DNA from: Diphasiastrum complanatum | Lineage: Eukaryota > Streptophyta > Lycopodiopsida > Lycopodiales > Lycopodiaceae | Reading direction: 5' to 3' | Assembly (NCBI GenBank): GCA_029204225.1 | Contig: CM055100.1 | Coordinates: 14,574,538 to 14,638,537 of the forward strand | DNA length: 64,000 nt | In this document: positions 8,856 through 20,906 of the stretch, in pieces | How the letters are laid out: every line of letters starts with the position of its first letter | How positions within the stretch are numbered: position 1 is the stretch's first letter | The notes under the pieces: model-generated | What the model was told of the DNA's origin: nothing | Database searches by the model: none | Seen by the model: only the letters and a program-made list of their open reading frames with translations | Program-made: the position numbers and the translations under genes

Positions 8856-11800
8856 ATGGATTCCCAAGGGAAAGCCAGTCCTCTCATGGACAAGCTTGAT
8901 GGAGCCAATTTCCATCTGTGGAGATTTAAGATGAAAACTATACTAATGACAAAAGAATTGTACAACGTTGTTACGAGTGCAAAAGGGAAACCCGAAGCGG
9001 ACGACGCGACAATCGTCAGATGGAAGCTGAAGGACGGAAAAGCTTTCACGCTGATCATCCTCAACATCACGAATACACAAATTGGCCATGTATCCGAGGC
9101 TTAGACATCTAAAGAAGCCTGTATTATCTTGAGCACGCTATACGAAGTGCGAGATATAGCTTCTAAGCTACATCTCGGGAAGAAAATTCTACTCCCTCAA
9201 GATGACGATGGTGATTCTCTACAGAATCACATCAATCAATTCAAGAACCTGCTAAGACAAATGGCTGCTGTCGGATCTGTCATAGACGATCAAGATGCAG
9301 TGATGCAACTGCTTACAAGCTTGCCAAGTTCTTACGACAGCTAGGTGATGATCATCACGACTCATTCAGAATTGACTCTTTCAAGAGTCATCACTATGTT
9401 GTTGCAAGAAGACACGCGGAGGAACGAAGCCTCAAGTTCCTCAGCTGATTCTCATGCCTTATTCACCAACAAGAGCACGACAAAGCAGAAGAAGAAGAAA
9501 GGCCCAAAGCAATCAAAGACAGACTAGAAACTGGCTCAGCACAAGGAACAGTTGAATCCGCAGACAAAGAAGAAGCTGTTCTATAGATACTGCAAACGAA
9601 ACAACCATGAAATTCAATACTACTGAATACTTCAAGGGAAGAACAACAGCAAGGGACAGTCAAATCAAGTGGCAAACGCAGCTGCAGAAGCTCCACAGCC
9701 CATTCAAGAAGCGGATCATGATGCCTTCATGACCAACCATCAAGGAGCATCTGGCGATAGTTCTTGGTTCCTGGATTTTGGAGCCACTCAGCACATGACT
9801 AGCCTGATTGGCTGTTTTGAGTCCTATGCACCTTACAGTACCCAGAAATTCGTTCACCTTGGCGACAATAGCACGCAAGCTATTAAAGGTGAAGGCACTG
9901 TAAGATTATGCTTTTCAAACGATCAATCTAAGCTACTCTCTAAAGTCCTATATGTACTTAAGCTATCTACAAATCTGCTCTCTGTAATCACAGATCTAGG
10001 ACACAGAGCAGAAGTCGAATGTGATCAATGTAAAGTAGTTGATAGGACAGGCAAGATCCTAGCACTCGGAAAGAGACATGGATACTTGTATAAATTAAGT
10101 CATTGCTTTTCTGCCTCTAGTCAGACTCTCAATAGTTTAATTCATTCGAATAAAGGTTTACTTTGGCATTATAGACTTGGTCATTTAAATTATGCTGCTG
10201 TACAACGAATGTCTAGACAATCTATTGTTCTTGATCTTGACTATCCTCGCGAAAAAGTTGAGCTACCTGTCTGTCAAGACTGTCTAGTTGGTAGACAAAC
10301 TAGGAAGCCATTTAAGTCAAGCCATCAGCATGTTGCGGGAGGATTGCTAGATGTTGTACATTCAGATATTTGTGGCCCAATGAAAAATCCTTCACTGAAG
10401 GATGCCAAGTATTTTATAACCTTTATTGATGAATTCTCCAGAAGAACTATGGTGTATTTCATAAAGAAGAAATCAGAGGCATTTAACTGCTTCAGAATCT
10501 TCAAGGAGTGTGCAGAAAAGGAGATTGGAAGGACGATCAAGGTCCTAAGCTCAGATAACGGTGGAGAATATATCTCTGTCGAGTTCAAGGAGTATTGCAA
10601 AAGCCAAGGCATTGAGCAACAATTCATCCCTCCTCACAGTCCTCAGTCTAATGGCTTAGCTGAGAGGAAGAACCATACTCTGGTCGAATATGCTAAGTGT
10701 ATGCTAGCACATACATCATTTCCCAAGAGATTCTGAGCTGAAGCTGTCTCCACTGCAGCTTACATCCAGAAAAGATGTTCGAACAAGGCTCTCTCAGACA
10801 AGACACCCCACGAGGTGTGGACAGGCTCTAAGCCTTCTTTGAATAAACCATCCTGATCGGATATACTTTGTCTGATAACACTTTAGTATTCCTCTCTGAT
10901 CAAGAATCAGACATGGTCATTAGTCGAAGCTCCTATTGGCTGCAATATTATTGATTGCAAATGGATCTTTAAGATCAAATATAATGCCAACGGAGCGATT
11001 GATCAAAGGAAGGCTAGACTGGTAGCTCGATTAACCCAGATCCCGAATGTCGACTACAGTGAGACTTTTAGTCTAGTTGTCAAACATTCGTCGATTCAAA
11101 TGCTCTTGTCTTATGCTGCAGCTGCCGACCTCGAAGTACATCAACTTGATGTACAAACAACCTACCTGAATGGAGTTATACATGAATATATCTACATGAT
11201 CCAGCCCGAAGGATACATTCTGGAACGCATGAGAAATCATGTCTATAAACTCCACAAAGCACTGTACGGCTTGAAACAGTCTGCCAGAGCTTGGTTTCAG
11301 AGGATCAACACATTCTTCATTGAACAAGGATTTAAACCAAGCACTGCTGATTGCAATGTTTATTCAAAGTCAATGCAACAATCCTTCATTATCATCATCT
11401 TGTATGTTGATGATACGTTGTTCTTCAACAACACTGCCAATATGGTTAAGGATTCAAAACAGATGCTATTCTCAGAATTCAACATGACTGATCTGGGCGA
11501 AATACACTTCTGTCTTGGAATTCAAATCCACAGAGACAGAGCAAATCGACTGATTTACATCACTCAACAAAGGTATCTTCATAATGTTCTTAACAGATAC
11601 AATTTAATGAACTGTAAATTAGCTCACTCACCAATGGATCCAAGCCTGCATCTGTCAAAGGACCAATGTCCCCAGACCAAGCAGGAAGAGGAGCAAATGA
11701 GAGATTATTCGTATTGATCGATACTTGGATCTCTCATGTATGCAATGGTCTGTACAAGACCAGATATCTCTTTTGTTGTCAGCTCACTCAGCCAATACAT

Positions 11801-12401
11801 GGCTAATCATGGAATTACCCATTAGAAGGCTCTTATTCGAGTCATGAGATATATTCAAGCTACCATGGACCAGTGCATCTGCTATGGAGATGTCAGCAAT
11901 GACAATCTTCATCAGCTCAGTGGTTATTCTGATGCAAGCTGGGGAGGAGATGCAGACCATCGTAAGTCCACATCTGGATTTACATTTTTCTTCAATGGCG
12001 GTCCTATTTCATGGAACAGTCGTAAGCAAGTCTCTATCACACTTTCTTCTACTGAAGCAAAATATATTGCTGCTTCTTAATCTATTAAGGAAGCATTTCG
12101 GTTGAGAAATTTGCTGTCAGACATCAATCTGTATCAATACAGCCCTACGATTTTGTTTTGTGATAATCAAAGTGCTATTGCCTTATCGGCCAACCCTAGA
12201 TTTCATTCTACGAGTAAGCACATTGAAATAAGATATCACTACATCAGGGGCAAGGTTCTCGACAGAGAGGTGAGCTTAACGTACTGCAGAACGCAGGACA
12301 TGGTTGCAGACATTTTCATGAAAGCACTCAATGTTAATGCACACAACAAATTTTGTGCATTGCTCAGGCCGAAGATCAAGGCATTCACGGATCCAGATTA
12401 A
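8856..12401 (+). pseudogene. Copia gag-pol pseudogene (element C)
   Basis: A single frame carries gag (MDSQGKASPLMDKLDGANF), degraded zinc knuckle (cysteines 1 and 4 replaced by tyrosine), protease (WFLDFGATQHM, so D-F-G-A instead of D-S-G-A), integrase (RLGHLNYAA, HSDICGP, SSDNGGEY, NGLAERKNHT), reverse transcriptase (LYVDDTLFF near 11400) and RNase H (YSDASWGGD, SSTEAKYIA), ending at TAA 12399-12401. In-frame stops occur about ten times, among them near 9102, 9342, 9525, 10734, 11715 and 12078. Between KPSLNKPS (~10850) and WSLVEAP (~10930) the integrase C-terminus and linker, normally some 200-250 residues, are missing. Not functional. Confidence 0.88.
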
Positions 12402-12408
12402 GGGGGGG
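12400..12408 (+). other. Polypurine tract (element C)
   Basis: AAGGGGGGG (12400-12408), overlapping the stop codon of pol and immediately preceding the 3' LTR; primes plus-strand DNA synthesis. Confidence 0.7.
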
Positions 12409-13460
12409 TGTTGGATTTACTCCTTCTACTCTCCTAAATCCCAATTTAAATCTGCCTCCATTCATGCTGCATATTTGCTAACATTGTCACGCAGTCTGCA
12501 TTTTTACATGCAAATTCGCACAGACAAAGAAAAGGCAAATGAATCGCGACACTGTGCTCTTACACAGGTTATGGTGACAGGCGAAAAGGGGAAACAACCT
12601 TACTGAATGCCAAAAGTGCCCTAAAAGCTAAGGCACCCTGTAAATCAAGGCCATTCGTAAGAGTTATGCACTTTTGCATCATCACCAACGTTCATTTCAG
12701 TACTAACTGACGTCACACCCTTTCCACACTCACCCTATGCAGTTGCGCTAACAGATTGGACAATGATTGCAGCCACTCACGATCTCTTACAGACAGCACA
12801 TCTACTATGTACTTTCACATCTACACACCTGTAATATTATGTATATATTGGATACCATTTGTGTATTCATTGAAGATAACGGGAGACTAGGAGAAGAGGT
12901 TTGATTCCTCATTACAGATAGAAATTAGCCTTGTAGGGCACGCAGTTTCATCCGCTACTGTCTTGTGCTCTACCGCATTATTGACTTGTATACTTGATAT
13001 ACTTAATCTGATACAGTTCATTTGTTCTGCATTCAGATCTGTGTTAATATTGCTATGCTTATTCTTCGTTCTGTCTAATTCTTTCTAGTTGCTCTTTCTG
13101 GTAATAACGATTAACTTTTAGTCTTTCTTTCACGAATCATTCACGACTAATTATCAGTCGAGCATAGTCTAGCTCTTCGCGAATCATTCGCGACAAATAA
13201 TTTGTCTTGCAATTCGCGACAAATTATTCATCTAGCGCTTCATCCATTAAACGTTTGGCTACGTAATCTAGAATGACTGTGATTTCTATCTCTAAAGTTC
13301 TATTCTTATAGGCATAGTCATGCTTAGTGAGAGAGTCAAATAAGTCATTCCGCTGCGCACGAACATTTTCTGTTCAAGTTTGCTTCTCATTCATTTCTTG
13401 TTCGAGTTTGTTTCTCGTTTGTGTTCGTCATTTATTCTTTTTCCCCTCTCTCTCCCAACA
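12409..13460 (+). repeat. 3' LTR of element C (1,052 bp)
   Basis: Starts TGTTGG after the polypurine tract and ends CCAACA, a 6-bp inverted repeat. Relative to the 5' LTR it has an extra block at about 13127-13268 rich in TTCGCGA and containing the inverted repeat GACAAATAATTTGTC. Confidence 0.85.
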
Positions 13461-13561
13461 GAAATAAGGATAATGCACATCTATTAGATGCATACGCTAG
13501 CAGAGAATTTCTTTATGACAATACTGCCATAGAATCTGACACACGATCTGATGATGAATAG
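13461..13561 (+). pseudogene. Terminal exon remnant, unidentified gene
   Basis: Directly after the 3' LTR of C an open frame of 32 codons (starts NKDNAHLLDAYASREF, ends RSDDE) stops at TAG 13559-13561, followed by an AT-rich 3' region. It reads like the end of a plus-strand gene whose upstream exons were displaced by C. It may or may not be part of the gene that ends at 7171. Not recognised. Confidence 0.35.
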
Positions 13562-13877
13562 TTGACACTTTGTATTTTGTTATAATACAATCAATACATT
13601 TACATTGAGTATTCTTCTCTCTTGTTCAATGAATTTGCAAAGCAATTTTGAACATGTCATGATTTGATGACAATGATGATCTTCTACTCAGCAATCATCT
13701 AATTTTCTCTTCCTATATGAACTTGCATGCTTTTCTAAACTTGTTGTATTGTGTGGACTTTGTTATATGTCAAATCTGAACTCTGCAGTAGAATCACTGA
13801 AACAATTGACAAATGTAGTTTCGTTTTTCATTTTTGGATCTAAATATATATGAAAAATTGAAAGCATCTTGAGAATT

Positions 13878-14868
13878 TATATTAACCATGTAATGAGTGT
13901 TGTGATCTTCTCCCCCTGCTTTTGATACTGCATTAACAAACTCGACACAAGTCCTTTGGACAGTTTCTTATCAATATCAGAGTATTTTTCTTTTCTTAAA
14001 ATAGCAATCATACTATCAAACTTCTTCCATACATCAACTGTTAGTACTCTGGTTTTGCTGTCTTTCTCGAAGTCCTGAGTGACAACAATAATATCTGTCC
14101 AGACTGTGTTGAATATTAGAAGCCATACCAGTATGATTTGATAGGAAACGACGTGCTTTTGCTCCTCCTATGCTTGGCTTAGTTGGCATGTTCCCATTCT
14201 TTCTTGAAAGCTTTTCATCTTTTTGAATTTTGACATGTCCCTTATGGAGTCCTGCTTTTGATAAAACATCTTTTAATCGAGAGATAGCTTCCTTTGCTAG
14301 TGATGCTTGCTTAGTATTCCAAGCAAAAACTATATGAAAATAAATGATCTTTTCTATTAGTCTAACTTCTGCATGGAGTGCAAACATGCACATTTTTCAA
14401 GGGGATAGGCAGCACAGGCTTCCAATTTGGATCTTTATATTCTCTAGTAATTCATGTACTCCTAGTTACATCTTTTGCCATTTTCATGCAGTACAAACAA
14501 GGGTGTTTTTGATGTAGCACCGTGAGAGACATTATACATACATTTCAATGTTTTCAAATCACCTGCCAAGTGCCATTCAACATTGAAGTCTCCAACTCTT
14601 GGAACATTGAGAAGTCCTCCATCCATATAGTTCTTGATGATCCTAGGATAAGATGAGTTATTGAAGAGAATGTGGGTTGTGCCAAAGTGTTTGGATCTTG
14701 TGGATATAATGTTCCATCTATCCACAAATCCAAGTTTTTTTTTCCTTCTGCCCTGTAATGAGAACGATCCTCAGCATATATTTGAATTCCTTTGCCTCCT
14801 CTTCTCTGCAAAAGTGCCAAATCAATAGGGATATCCACATGTAGATGATACAATGTCATCATCAAAAA
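13878..14868 (-). pseudogene. Transposase-like gene remnant (family uncertain)
   Basis: Minus strand. The first part (~14868-14462) needs one frame change near 14690 to join DLWIDGTLYPQDPNT with GDFNVEWHLAGDLKTLKCMY and SHGATSKTPLF. A donor-like GTAACT follows, and an acceptor-like ATAG near 14330 leads to the next block (AWNTKQASLAKEAISRL, MPTKPSIGGAKARRFL). After another frame change it ends WKKFDSMIAILRKEKYSDI ... ITTLITWLI, stop at 13880-13878. The pattern hydrophobic-x-G-D followed by leucines and then G-A-S/T resembles transposase-like proteins of large DNA transposons, where C-x-x-C usually follows; here that reads LFVL. The assignment rests on remembered pattern only. It could instead be an ordinary host gene. 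Confidence 0.35.
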
Positions 14869-15601
14869 AATAATAGAGTAATCAGTTGCATCAAAGTACT
14901 ATGACCAGATTATATGAAGCAAAACAAAATACTCATCTTTGATTATATTATATACTATGTACGATCAATCCAATCTCCATGCTTGCATGCTTGATTCAAA
15001 TTTGGAAATGTCGCTCATTGTTTCATTCCAATAGGTAGTTGGCGCTCATATTTCCATTCTCGTGGAAGGAATGCATATGTAAACATTTTGCAATTTTTCC
15101 TGATTCGAATTTGGGGATGGGATCCAGTGAAAATATTGCCCTTTTCGTAACCAATGGAGAGAATATTTTTGAATTTAGTCAAGTTATACTGCGAAATGTT
15201 TACAATTCTTAACTGTGACTATAGACACTGTCGTTAGATCATTGGGAGTTGGGGAGGCCTCGGGAGTGGTGGGGGCAAGCAAATAAACAATATTGTTTTT
15301 TTTATTTTGATATTTTTCTATATCCTACATGGCATTCCTTAAAGGGTCTTTTTGATATTGAGAACTCCTCTAATAATTGGATTCAAACCAATCACAAATG
15401 TCAAGCAACCCTTCAAAAGAATTTTTAGCTTCAATCTTTGTTTGCCTTCTAATTTAGCCGACAATTCTCTGTCTCTGAATCCTTTTTACAGTTTTGAGCC
15501 TTTCCACGAATCTCTACAGACTCGGTTTTGTGCTTCCTAGCCAACAAACCGTCATGAATTCACAGCTCTCTGTTCTTGTCTGGTGATTGTAGCCACCAAG
15601 G
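14869..15601. other. No gene seen; AT-rich spacer and retroelement leader
   Basis: 14869-15330 shows nothing convincing on either strand. 15340-15601, left of a minus-strand primer-site match, is probably the leader of a lost element; it lacks a conserved domain. Confidence 0.4.
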
Positions 15602-15613
15602 GCTCTGATACCA
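15602..15613 (-). other. Primer-binding site of a lost LTR element
   Basis: Minus-strand TGGTATCAGAGC. The sequence to its right (15614 to about 15950) would be the 5' LTR of an element whose body lay to the left, but no clean LTR end is visible. A reverse transcriptase fragment lies on the far side of this presumed LTR, so two elements or a recombination product are involved. Confidence 0.45.
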
Positions 15614-15980
15614 AGTTAAGAAAACTGTTTAAAAACCCGATCGAATCAATATCACCACAGCACAACGTCAAGTGCAATAAGACAAGACAACAGACTTGTT
15701 CTCCACAAACTGTAAATTCAACTCATAAGTAAGTACAAAGATAAAGATGCTTAAAAGCACTCAAAGGGCTCGTAAAAGAAAGATGGCCCGATAATTCTAG
15801 AACTGAGTACACGTGGTGCCGTCGAAATAAGAAAGCACTGTATAAGTCGATCATTGCTATTTTAACTGACTCCTCTTATTCGGTCTCTGTTGATTTGCAG
15901 CCCAAGACATTTTGTCGCTTCTCCTAGATCTGTGATCTCGTAATTTGCAGATATCTGACTCTTTGTTTCATTAATCAATG

Positions 15981-16620
15981 TCAGACAAACATTAGAGAGT
16001 CATCCACAAATATTGTCAAAATCACAAATTTCTTTTCTACTCTTTTGATGTAGACATTGTAGTCAAGTTGTGTAGGAATGAAGCCTAGAAACTTTAGAAG
16101 ACTATCAAGCTTCTTGTATCAAGCTTGCGAGGCTTGCTTAAGATTGTAGATGCATCGATGCAGCCGACATGTGTAATCTCGATTGTTCGGATCTTTGTAT
16201 CCTTCAGGCTGCCTCTTGAAAATTTCTTCGTCTAGGTCTCCGTGGATGAAGGCTATCTTTACATCAATCTGGCATACTTCCAGATCATACTTTGTAGCAT
16301 AAGCGAGGAGTAGTCGGATGCTCAACATCTTGACCATCAGGGAGTATGTATCGAGATAGTCGATACCATACCTCTGAGTGTAGCCTTTAGCGACAGGTCG
16401 AGCTTTGTATCTTCCGACACTACCATCTGATCTCAGCTTCTTTTTGTATACCCATTTATAGTCGACTTTCTTCTTTCCTTACGGAAGTGCTTCAAGTGTC
16501 CACACCTGATTTAACTTCATCAATTCGATCTCTTCCGACATTGCTTGTTTCAAAATTCTCCTTTTGGGTTCTGGATTGCTTCCAGATATATCATTGGTTC
16601 CTCAATGAAGTTGCAAAATT
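15981..16620 (-). pseudogene. Copia reverse transcriptase fragment
   Basis: Minus strand. Blocks in order: EEPMIYLEAIQNP, QAMSEEIELMKLNQVWTLEA, VDYKWVYKKKLRSDGS, KARPVAKGYTQRYGIDY, VCQIDVKIAFIHGDLDEEIF, YNLKQASQA, and the catalytic box as F-V-D-D (canonical Y-V-D-D). In-frame stops occur after LEALP and after QASQA, and at 15983-15981. Gag, integrase and RNase H are absent. A copia fossil of a family distinct from A to F. Confidence 0.75.
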
Positions 16621-16865
16621 CGATGTATGTGTCCTCGCTCCACTGCAGATTGAACCCTACTGTTGTTCAAATACCTCATTGTAAAGCTATCAATCAACAA
16701 CGTCATGTGTTCACTTTTCTAATAATCTGCATTCCATCAAAACCAAAAATTCTACAAGCTAACCATATGAGTGATCATCGACAGGTGCTTGTTTTGACAC
16801 ACCTTAGCATTCAGTATCAATTGCAAAATTGAGCTATTTATGGAAAGAACTTAACCAATAGATGC

Positions 16866-17375
16866 TTTTTGATTATTTTTCCAACATATTGAGTGGTTTT
16901 AGAGGTCACATTTCTCTCAAGCTATTCAGGGCCCATGTGCATAGCGCCTACCTGTGTTATAACTTATGTATCATGCTTTTGAGAATGTTAATAAGCATTG
17001 CGCCAACGCTGTCATGCTTATTGGGTTGTTTTTCCATTATACTGAAGTGGTTCTAGAGGTCACATATCTCTCAAGTTGTTCATGGCCCATGCCCCTAGTC
17101 TCTATTGTTTATTGCTTATGTATTGGGATTATGAGAATTTCAAATTCATTACACCTTTCAATTGACAACCCTGTCATGCAATGCTTATCTAATGATTTTT
17201 CCTACATACTGAAGTGGGTCTAGAGGCCACATTTCTTTCAAGCTGTTCACAGCTCATACGGCTGATTCCTATCTTTGTGTTATACCTTATGTATCATGCT
17301 TTTGAGAATTTTGATATGCATTGCACCTTTCAATTGACAACCTGTCATGCAATAAACACTGCAGCAGGTTGTAAT
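16866..17375. repeat. Three-copy tandem repeat, unit ~153-167 bp
   Basis: Units begin near 16876, 17029 and 17196 with TTTTCC-A-ATACTGAAGTGG and share GAGGTCACATTTCTCTCAAG, TTATGTATCATGCTTTTGAG and TTCAATTGACAACCTGTCAT. The copies are well diverged. No coding capacity of note; function unknown. Confidence 0.65.
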
Positions 17376-19100
17376 CACTATTGTTATGTAGGCTTATCAA
17401 GTGAGTTTCTAGATATTTCTTTACTAAGCTGACATTACATCAGTGTATCGTAGATTCAGATTTACGTTTTTGGTCAAATTAGACAAGTAAATTGGTTCAA
17501 ATCTGATTATTCTCATTGTGTAGACTACATGCTGTATATGTGCACCACGAGTCACAAATATTTCAAGAGCTTGCTCATTGGAAGTTTAAGAAGCTCTGAA
17601 GATATTATCCAAAGATGAGCCCAACACCTGTCAAGCTGCACACATTCAAAATTTTGCATCAGCAACATATAAATTATTAACCAGCAAATAGCATGTGACT
17701 TGAAAACAATAGCTCTTTTTTTTCAGGCAGCAAAGAAGATGCTTCAAGCGTGTATAAACTTACACTTTCAGACTCGCACTTTAAAGTGGAACACTGCAGG
17801 AGTTCCATCATGAATGCCCTCCTTTTTACCATCAAGTGCATAAAGTCATTTCCATGTTGGCATCTGGTCGGATTGTATGCCAGCCATGTCCAAAATCTTG
17901 GCTTTCTGTCCAAAGGATAGAACTATCCAGAACACCAGTGTTGAAATTTCCAAGAATCAGCTGTTCAATGCAACTGAAATTGAGCTCAATTTTCAAATTT
18001 GAACGTCATTAATAATATGAATACCTATATCGCTTTGTTATCCAGCCTGAAAACCACCCATAGATCCAATTGGACTTTCAACTTGGGTAATAATTATCAA
18101 AATGAAGATTGAAATCAATGAGCTTAAAACATCTATCATTTGCATGCCTAAGTTGATGAAAGAATCAGAAGCTTCTTTGGACAACATTCATCTCAAATAA
18201 TCTTCTTCAAGGCTTCAAGGTCCCCTTTGTAACTTTCTTCTGATGAGATGCGGATTGCTCAAGTGACTGAACCTCTTAAATCTCTACAATAAGACCAGGC
18301 ATCAAAATCCCCTGCCCACTTGGCAAACAATATGAATCTATACCAACACAAGTAGTCATGGACCAATTTGTAATAACATCAAAACAATTAAGCTGATCAC
18401 AGTAATCAGAAGGTGGATCTTTTTAAACTCGTATACTCAGACAACATAAATAAATTCCTTGCCCTACAATGAATTGAAATGTCCACCTTCTGAAATAAAG
18501 GGCATACCTGCTGACCTTCACCACGAGCATGGCTCAGTGCAGCTTGTGTTGCTCTGTTCAGCAGAGCAAAGGCAGGAAAGCCATCAGCATCTATCGTCTT
18601 TGATCATCCTTGATCCAGTGCTGCATAATTTACATGTTTGTACATTTTGAATCAGTCTTTTTCAAATGAATTGAATCTGAACATAATGATGCAAGTTAAG
18701 AGAAACTACAGGTTTGAGGCAACACTAGGTAATATGAACCTTTGCCTCCACGTTGACATAACCTAGCAGTCTCAACAAAATCTTCTCAACACAAACTTGG
18801 AGCCACAGATTTAAGGGAACTATTTAAGTAGAAATTTCTCAGCATCAAGACATACATACTCTGATGTTTGATGTAGATGCAGTTTTGTCTGATGCTTGAT
18901 GTAGATGTAGTTTTGAACTTTGTCAAGGCTGTCTATTAAAAGTAGTTGAGAGTACTTTTGAGAATCGAGTGATAGTTGCAAATTATGGGTGCCATTCGTG
19001 GACCTCTCTCCAAACAAAAGGTTTATCAACAACAAATGCATATTCAAGACAAAGTTGCATGCAAATAGTACATTTGCAAAACACAAAGCATGTTTTCGTA
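17376..19100. other. No recognisable gene; small direct duplication at 18859-18916
   Basis: Both strands were read without finding a conserved domain. At 18859-18916 a ~29-bp unit (TGATGTTTGATGTAGATG) is repeated twice. Possibly old retroelement debris. Confidence 0.4.
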
Positions 19101-19101
19101 C

Positions 19102-20129
19102 TCAAAGGATATTAGCAAAGCAAGGGGATTGAGTATGAAAAAACATTTGAGGCTTGGTTGTCATTTGAAGCTGAGTTCCCCTTGAAAGGAAGCTTGGACT
19201 CGATCTAGATCCACTAAATACCTTTGGTGTCGTTGAGGGGGCAGTTGACGCCAGCGTGGTCTCATAATCACAAACCAATTTAGCCGCTCGAATAATTGAG
19301 TTGAAGTCATTGGACATATAGCTGTCTATCGATCGCGGGGTCCAAGTTTGCATTCCAGACAAGAGGTAGTGGGTCTTGTCGGCTTCTGACATATCATCAA
19401 TAAGCCATACGCTCTGCCTGAATTTGTTCAAGTACTCTCGTAGTGAACATTTTTGTCTGAGTCCTGGTAATTCTGCCCTCAACTTCATGTGTGAATCTTT
19501 AGGTATGAACTCCTCTCGTAACGCATTCTTGAACGCGTCCCATGTTCGGAACTGCATCTTTGCCTCTCGGTACCAGTTTGTTGTGTAGCCCTCAAATATG
19601 CCAGCGCCAAGTCTGCTCTCTCTTCTTCAGGAGTGTTCATCAAGCGCAAGTAGTGGTCCATATGAAACAACCAATCCTCCACAACTCGAACATCACGTTC
19701 CCCTCTGAAAGTCGTCGGAACTATTACTTTAGCAGTCTTCTTCGGGCCTTCCGTGTTTCGTGCTGGTGTATTCCTTGGTCTGAGTAAAGGAGACGCCCCT
19801 GCATTCTCTCTTGTTGTCTCCAGCTCTTCAAACCTAGCTTCGAGGTGTGTTAGCCCATCTCTCATTTCTCTAGCAAGGTCAAATTGACTGTGGTTCATGG
19901 CTTGCATGGATGCTTGCCATTCTTTTCTTTCTATCTCTTTCATTCTTCACCTCACTAAGCTTGATAAATATTGACGGATCTTCACCTCCAAGAGGTCTTG
20001 TTGCACCTCTGGTACCAGGTTGCCTCTTGGTGCAGGTTCATAAGGGACAATCTCTTCTTGAGGGGGTGCTATTGGGGCGTCCATATGCTCTTTCTTTCTC
20101 GATTTGGATCTGGCGCCATCTCGGTGCAT
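19102..20129 (-). pseudogene. Ty3/gypsy gag pseudogene
   Basis: Minus strand. The N-terminal basic region (DGARSKSRKKEHM) and VQQDLLEVKIRQYLSSLVR are followed by an in-frame TGA at 19949-19947, then KEIERKEWQASMQAM, and the gag core FRGERDVRVVEDWLFHMDHY. A frameshift near 19560 leads to MQFRTWDAFKNALREEFIP and LREYLNKFRQSVW, the Retrotrans_gag pattern. No zinc knuckle, protease or pol follows; the frame ends in unrelated sequence at 19102. A matching primer site and likely LTR lie to the right (20892-21835), so this is a 3'-truncated element. Confidence 0.8.
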
Positions 20130-20891
20130 GCAAGAGTCATACTCTCGACATTGCTCTTCTCCGTCTGCTAATGCTCACGATTCATCAAGTTGATCATCCA
20201 TCCTTATAAGAGATGCACTTCTGCTAAACTGCTTTCCTTTTCTTTGAAAATTCTCTCCTATTTAGGTCGGGCCCCCACAGCTCTCTTTTGCTTCTTTATA
20301 AATACAAAAGTATCTTCTCCTCAAATGAGTACGATTAAATTACTGGAGAGCCAAGTAGGAACCAGGTCATTTGTGTCCAAGCAAGCACACAACAAACGAA
20401 CATATCAAACAAAGCTAATACGAAGGATCTCTCTCAAGTCACATCCCCCTTGAGATCACGTAGAACCTTTGCCTAACTGCGCCCACACAAATCTAACAGA
20501 ATTAGCCCGTGGGAAACATCCATCCAACCACCATCCGTGATTTCACCATTAAGCAACACATTGCCTCAATAACGCCCCACCAAATCTGGTCGACAGCCCT
20601 TATGGCTGAATGATATCCTGCACCTGCAGCTAACCACTCATGTTTTACACCCGAATTCGAGCAACATCTCTGTATCAATGGTTAATCCGTACAGTTCAAA
20701 TATGTCACCCCACACCCACGTCCTCACACCTCAAAGACAGCACCTTGTTGCATCAAGTCCCCCGTTCTCCCGACCACCCTGACCGTGGATGCACCCGTGC
20801 TTACACTATGGGCATCACCTTGCACAACGGCTGTCCGGATGAGTCCCCAAAAGTGGCCATCCCTGTGAGACTCGCGTAGTTGACCGGCTAG

Positions 20892-20904
20892 GCCCTGATA
20901 CCAC
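20892..20904 (-). other. Primer-binding site of the gypsy element
   Basis: Minus-strand TGGTATCAGGGCC, one change from TGGTATCAGAGCC, two bases from the presumed LTR end. The leader between it and gag spans about 700 bases (20130-20891) with no domain recognised. Confidence 0.65.
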
Positions 20905-20906
20905 AT

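Larger units (their letters stand above)
7911..13460 (+). mobile_element. Ty1/copia retrotransposon C, decayed
   Basis: Order on plus: truncated 5' LTR (7911-8698), primer site, gag-pol with many stops in a single frame (8856-12401), polypurine tract, 3' LTR (12409-13460). The LTRs are diverged, with an insertion and a terminal truncation, so this is an old element. It separates two groups of gene remnants (6286-7778 and 13461-14868). No target-site duplication can be read because the outer end of the 5' LTR is missing. Confidence 0.9.
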
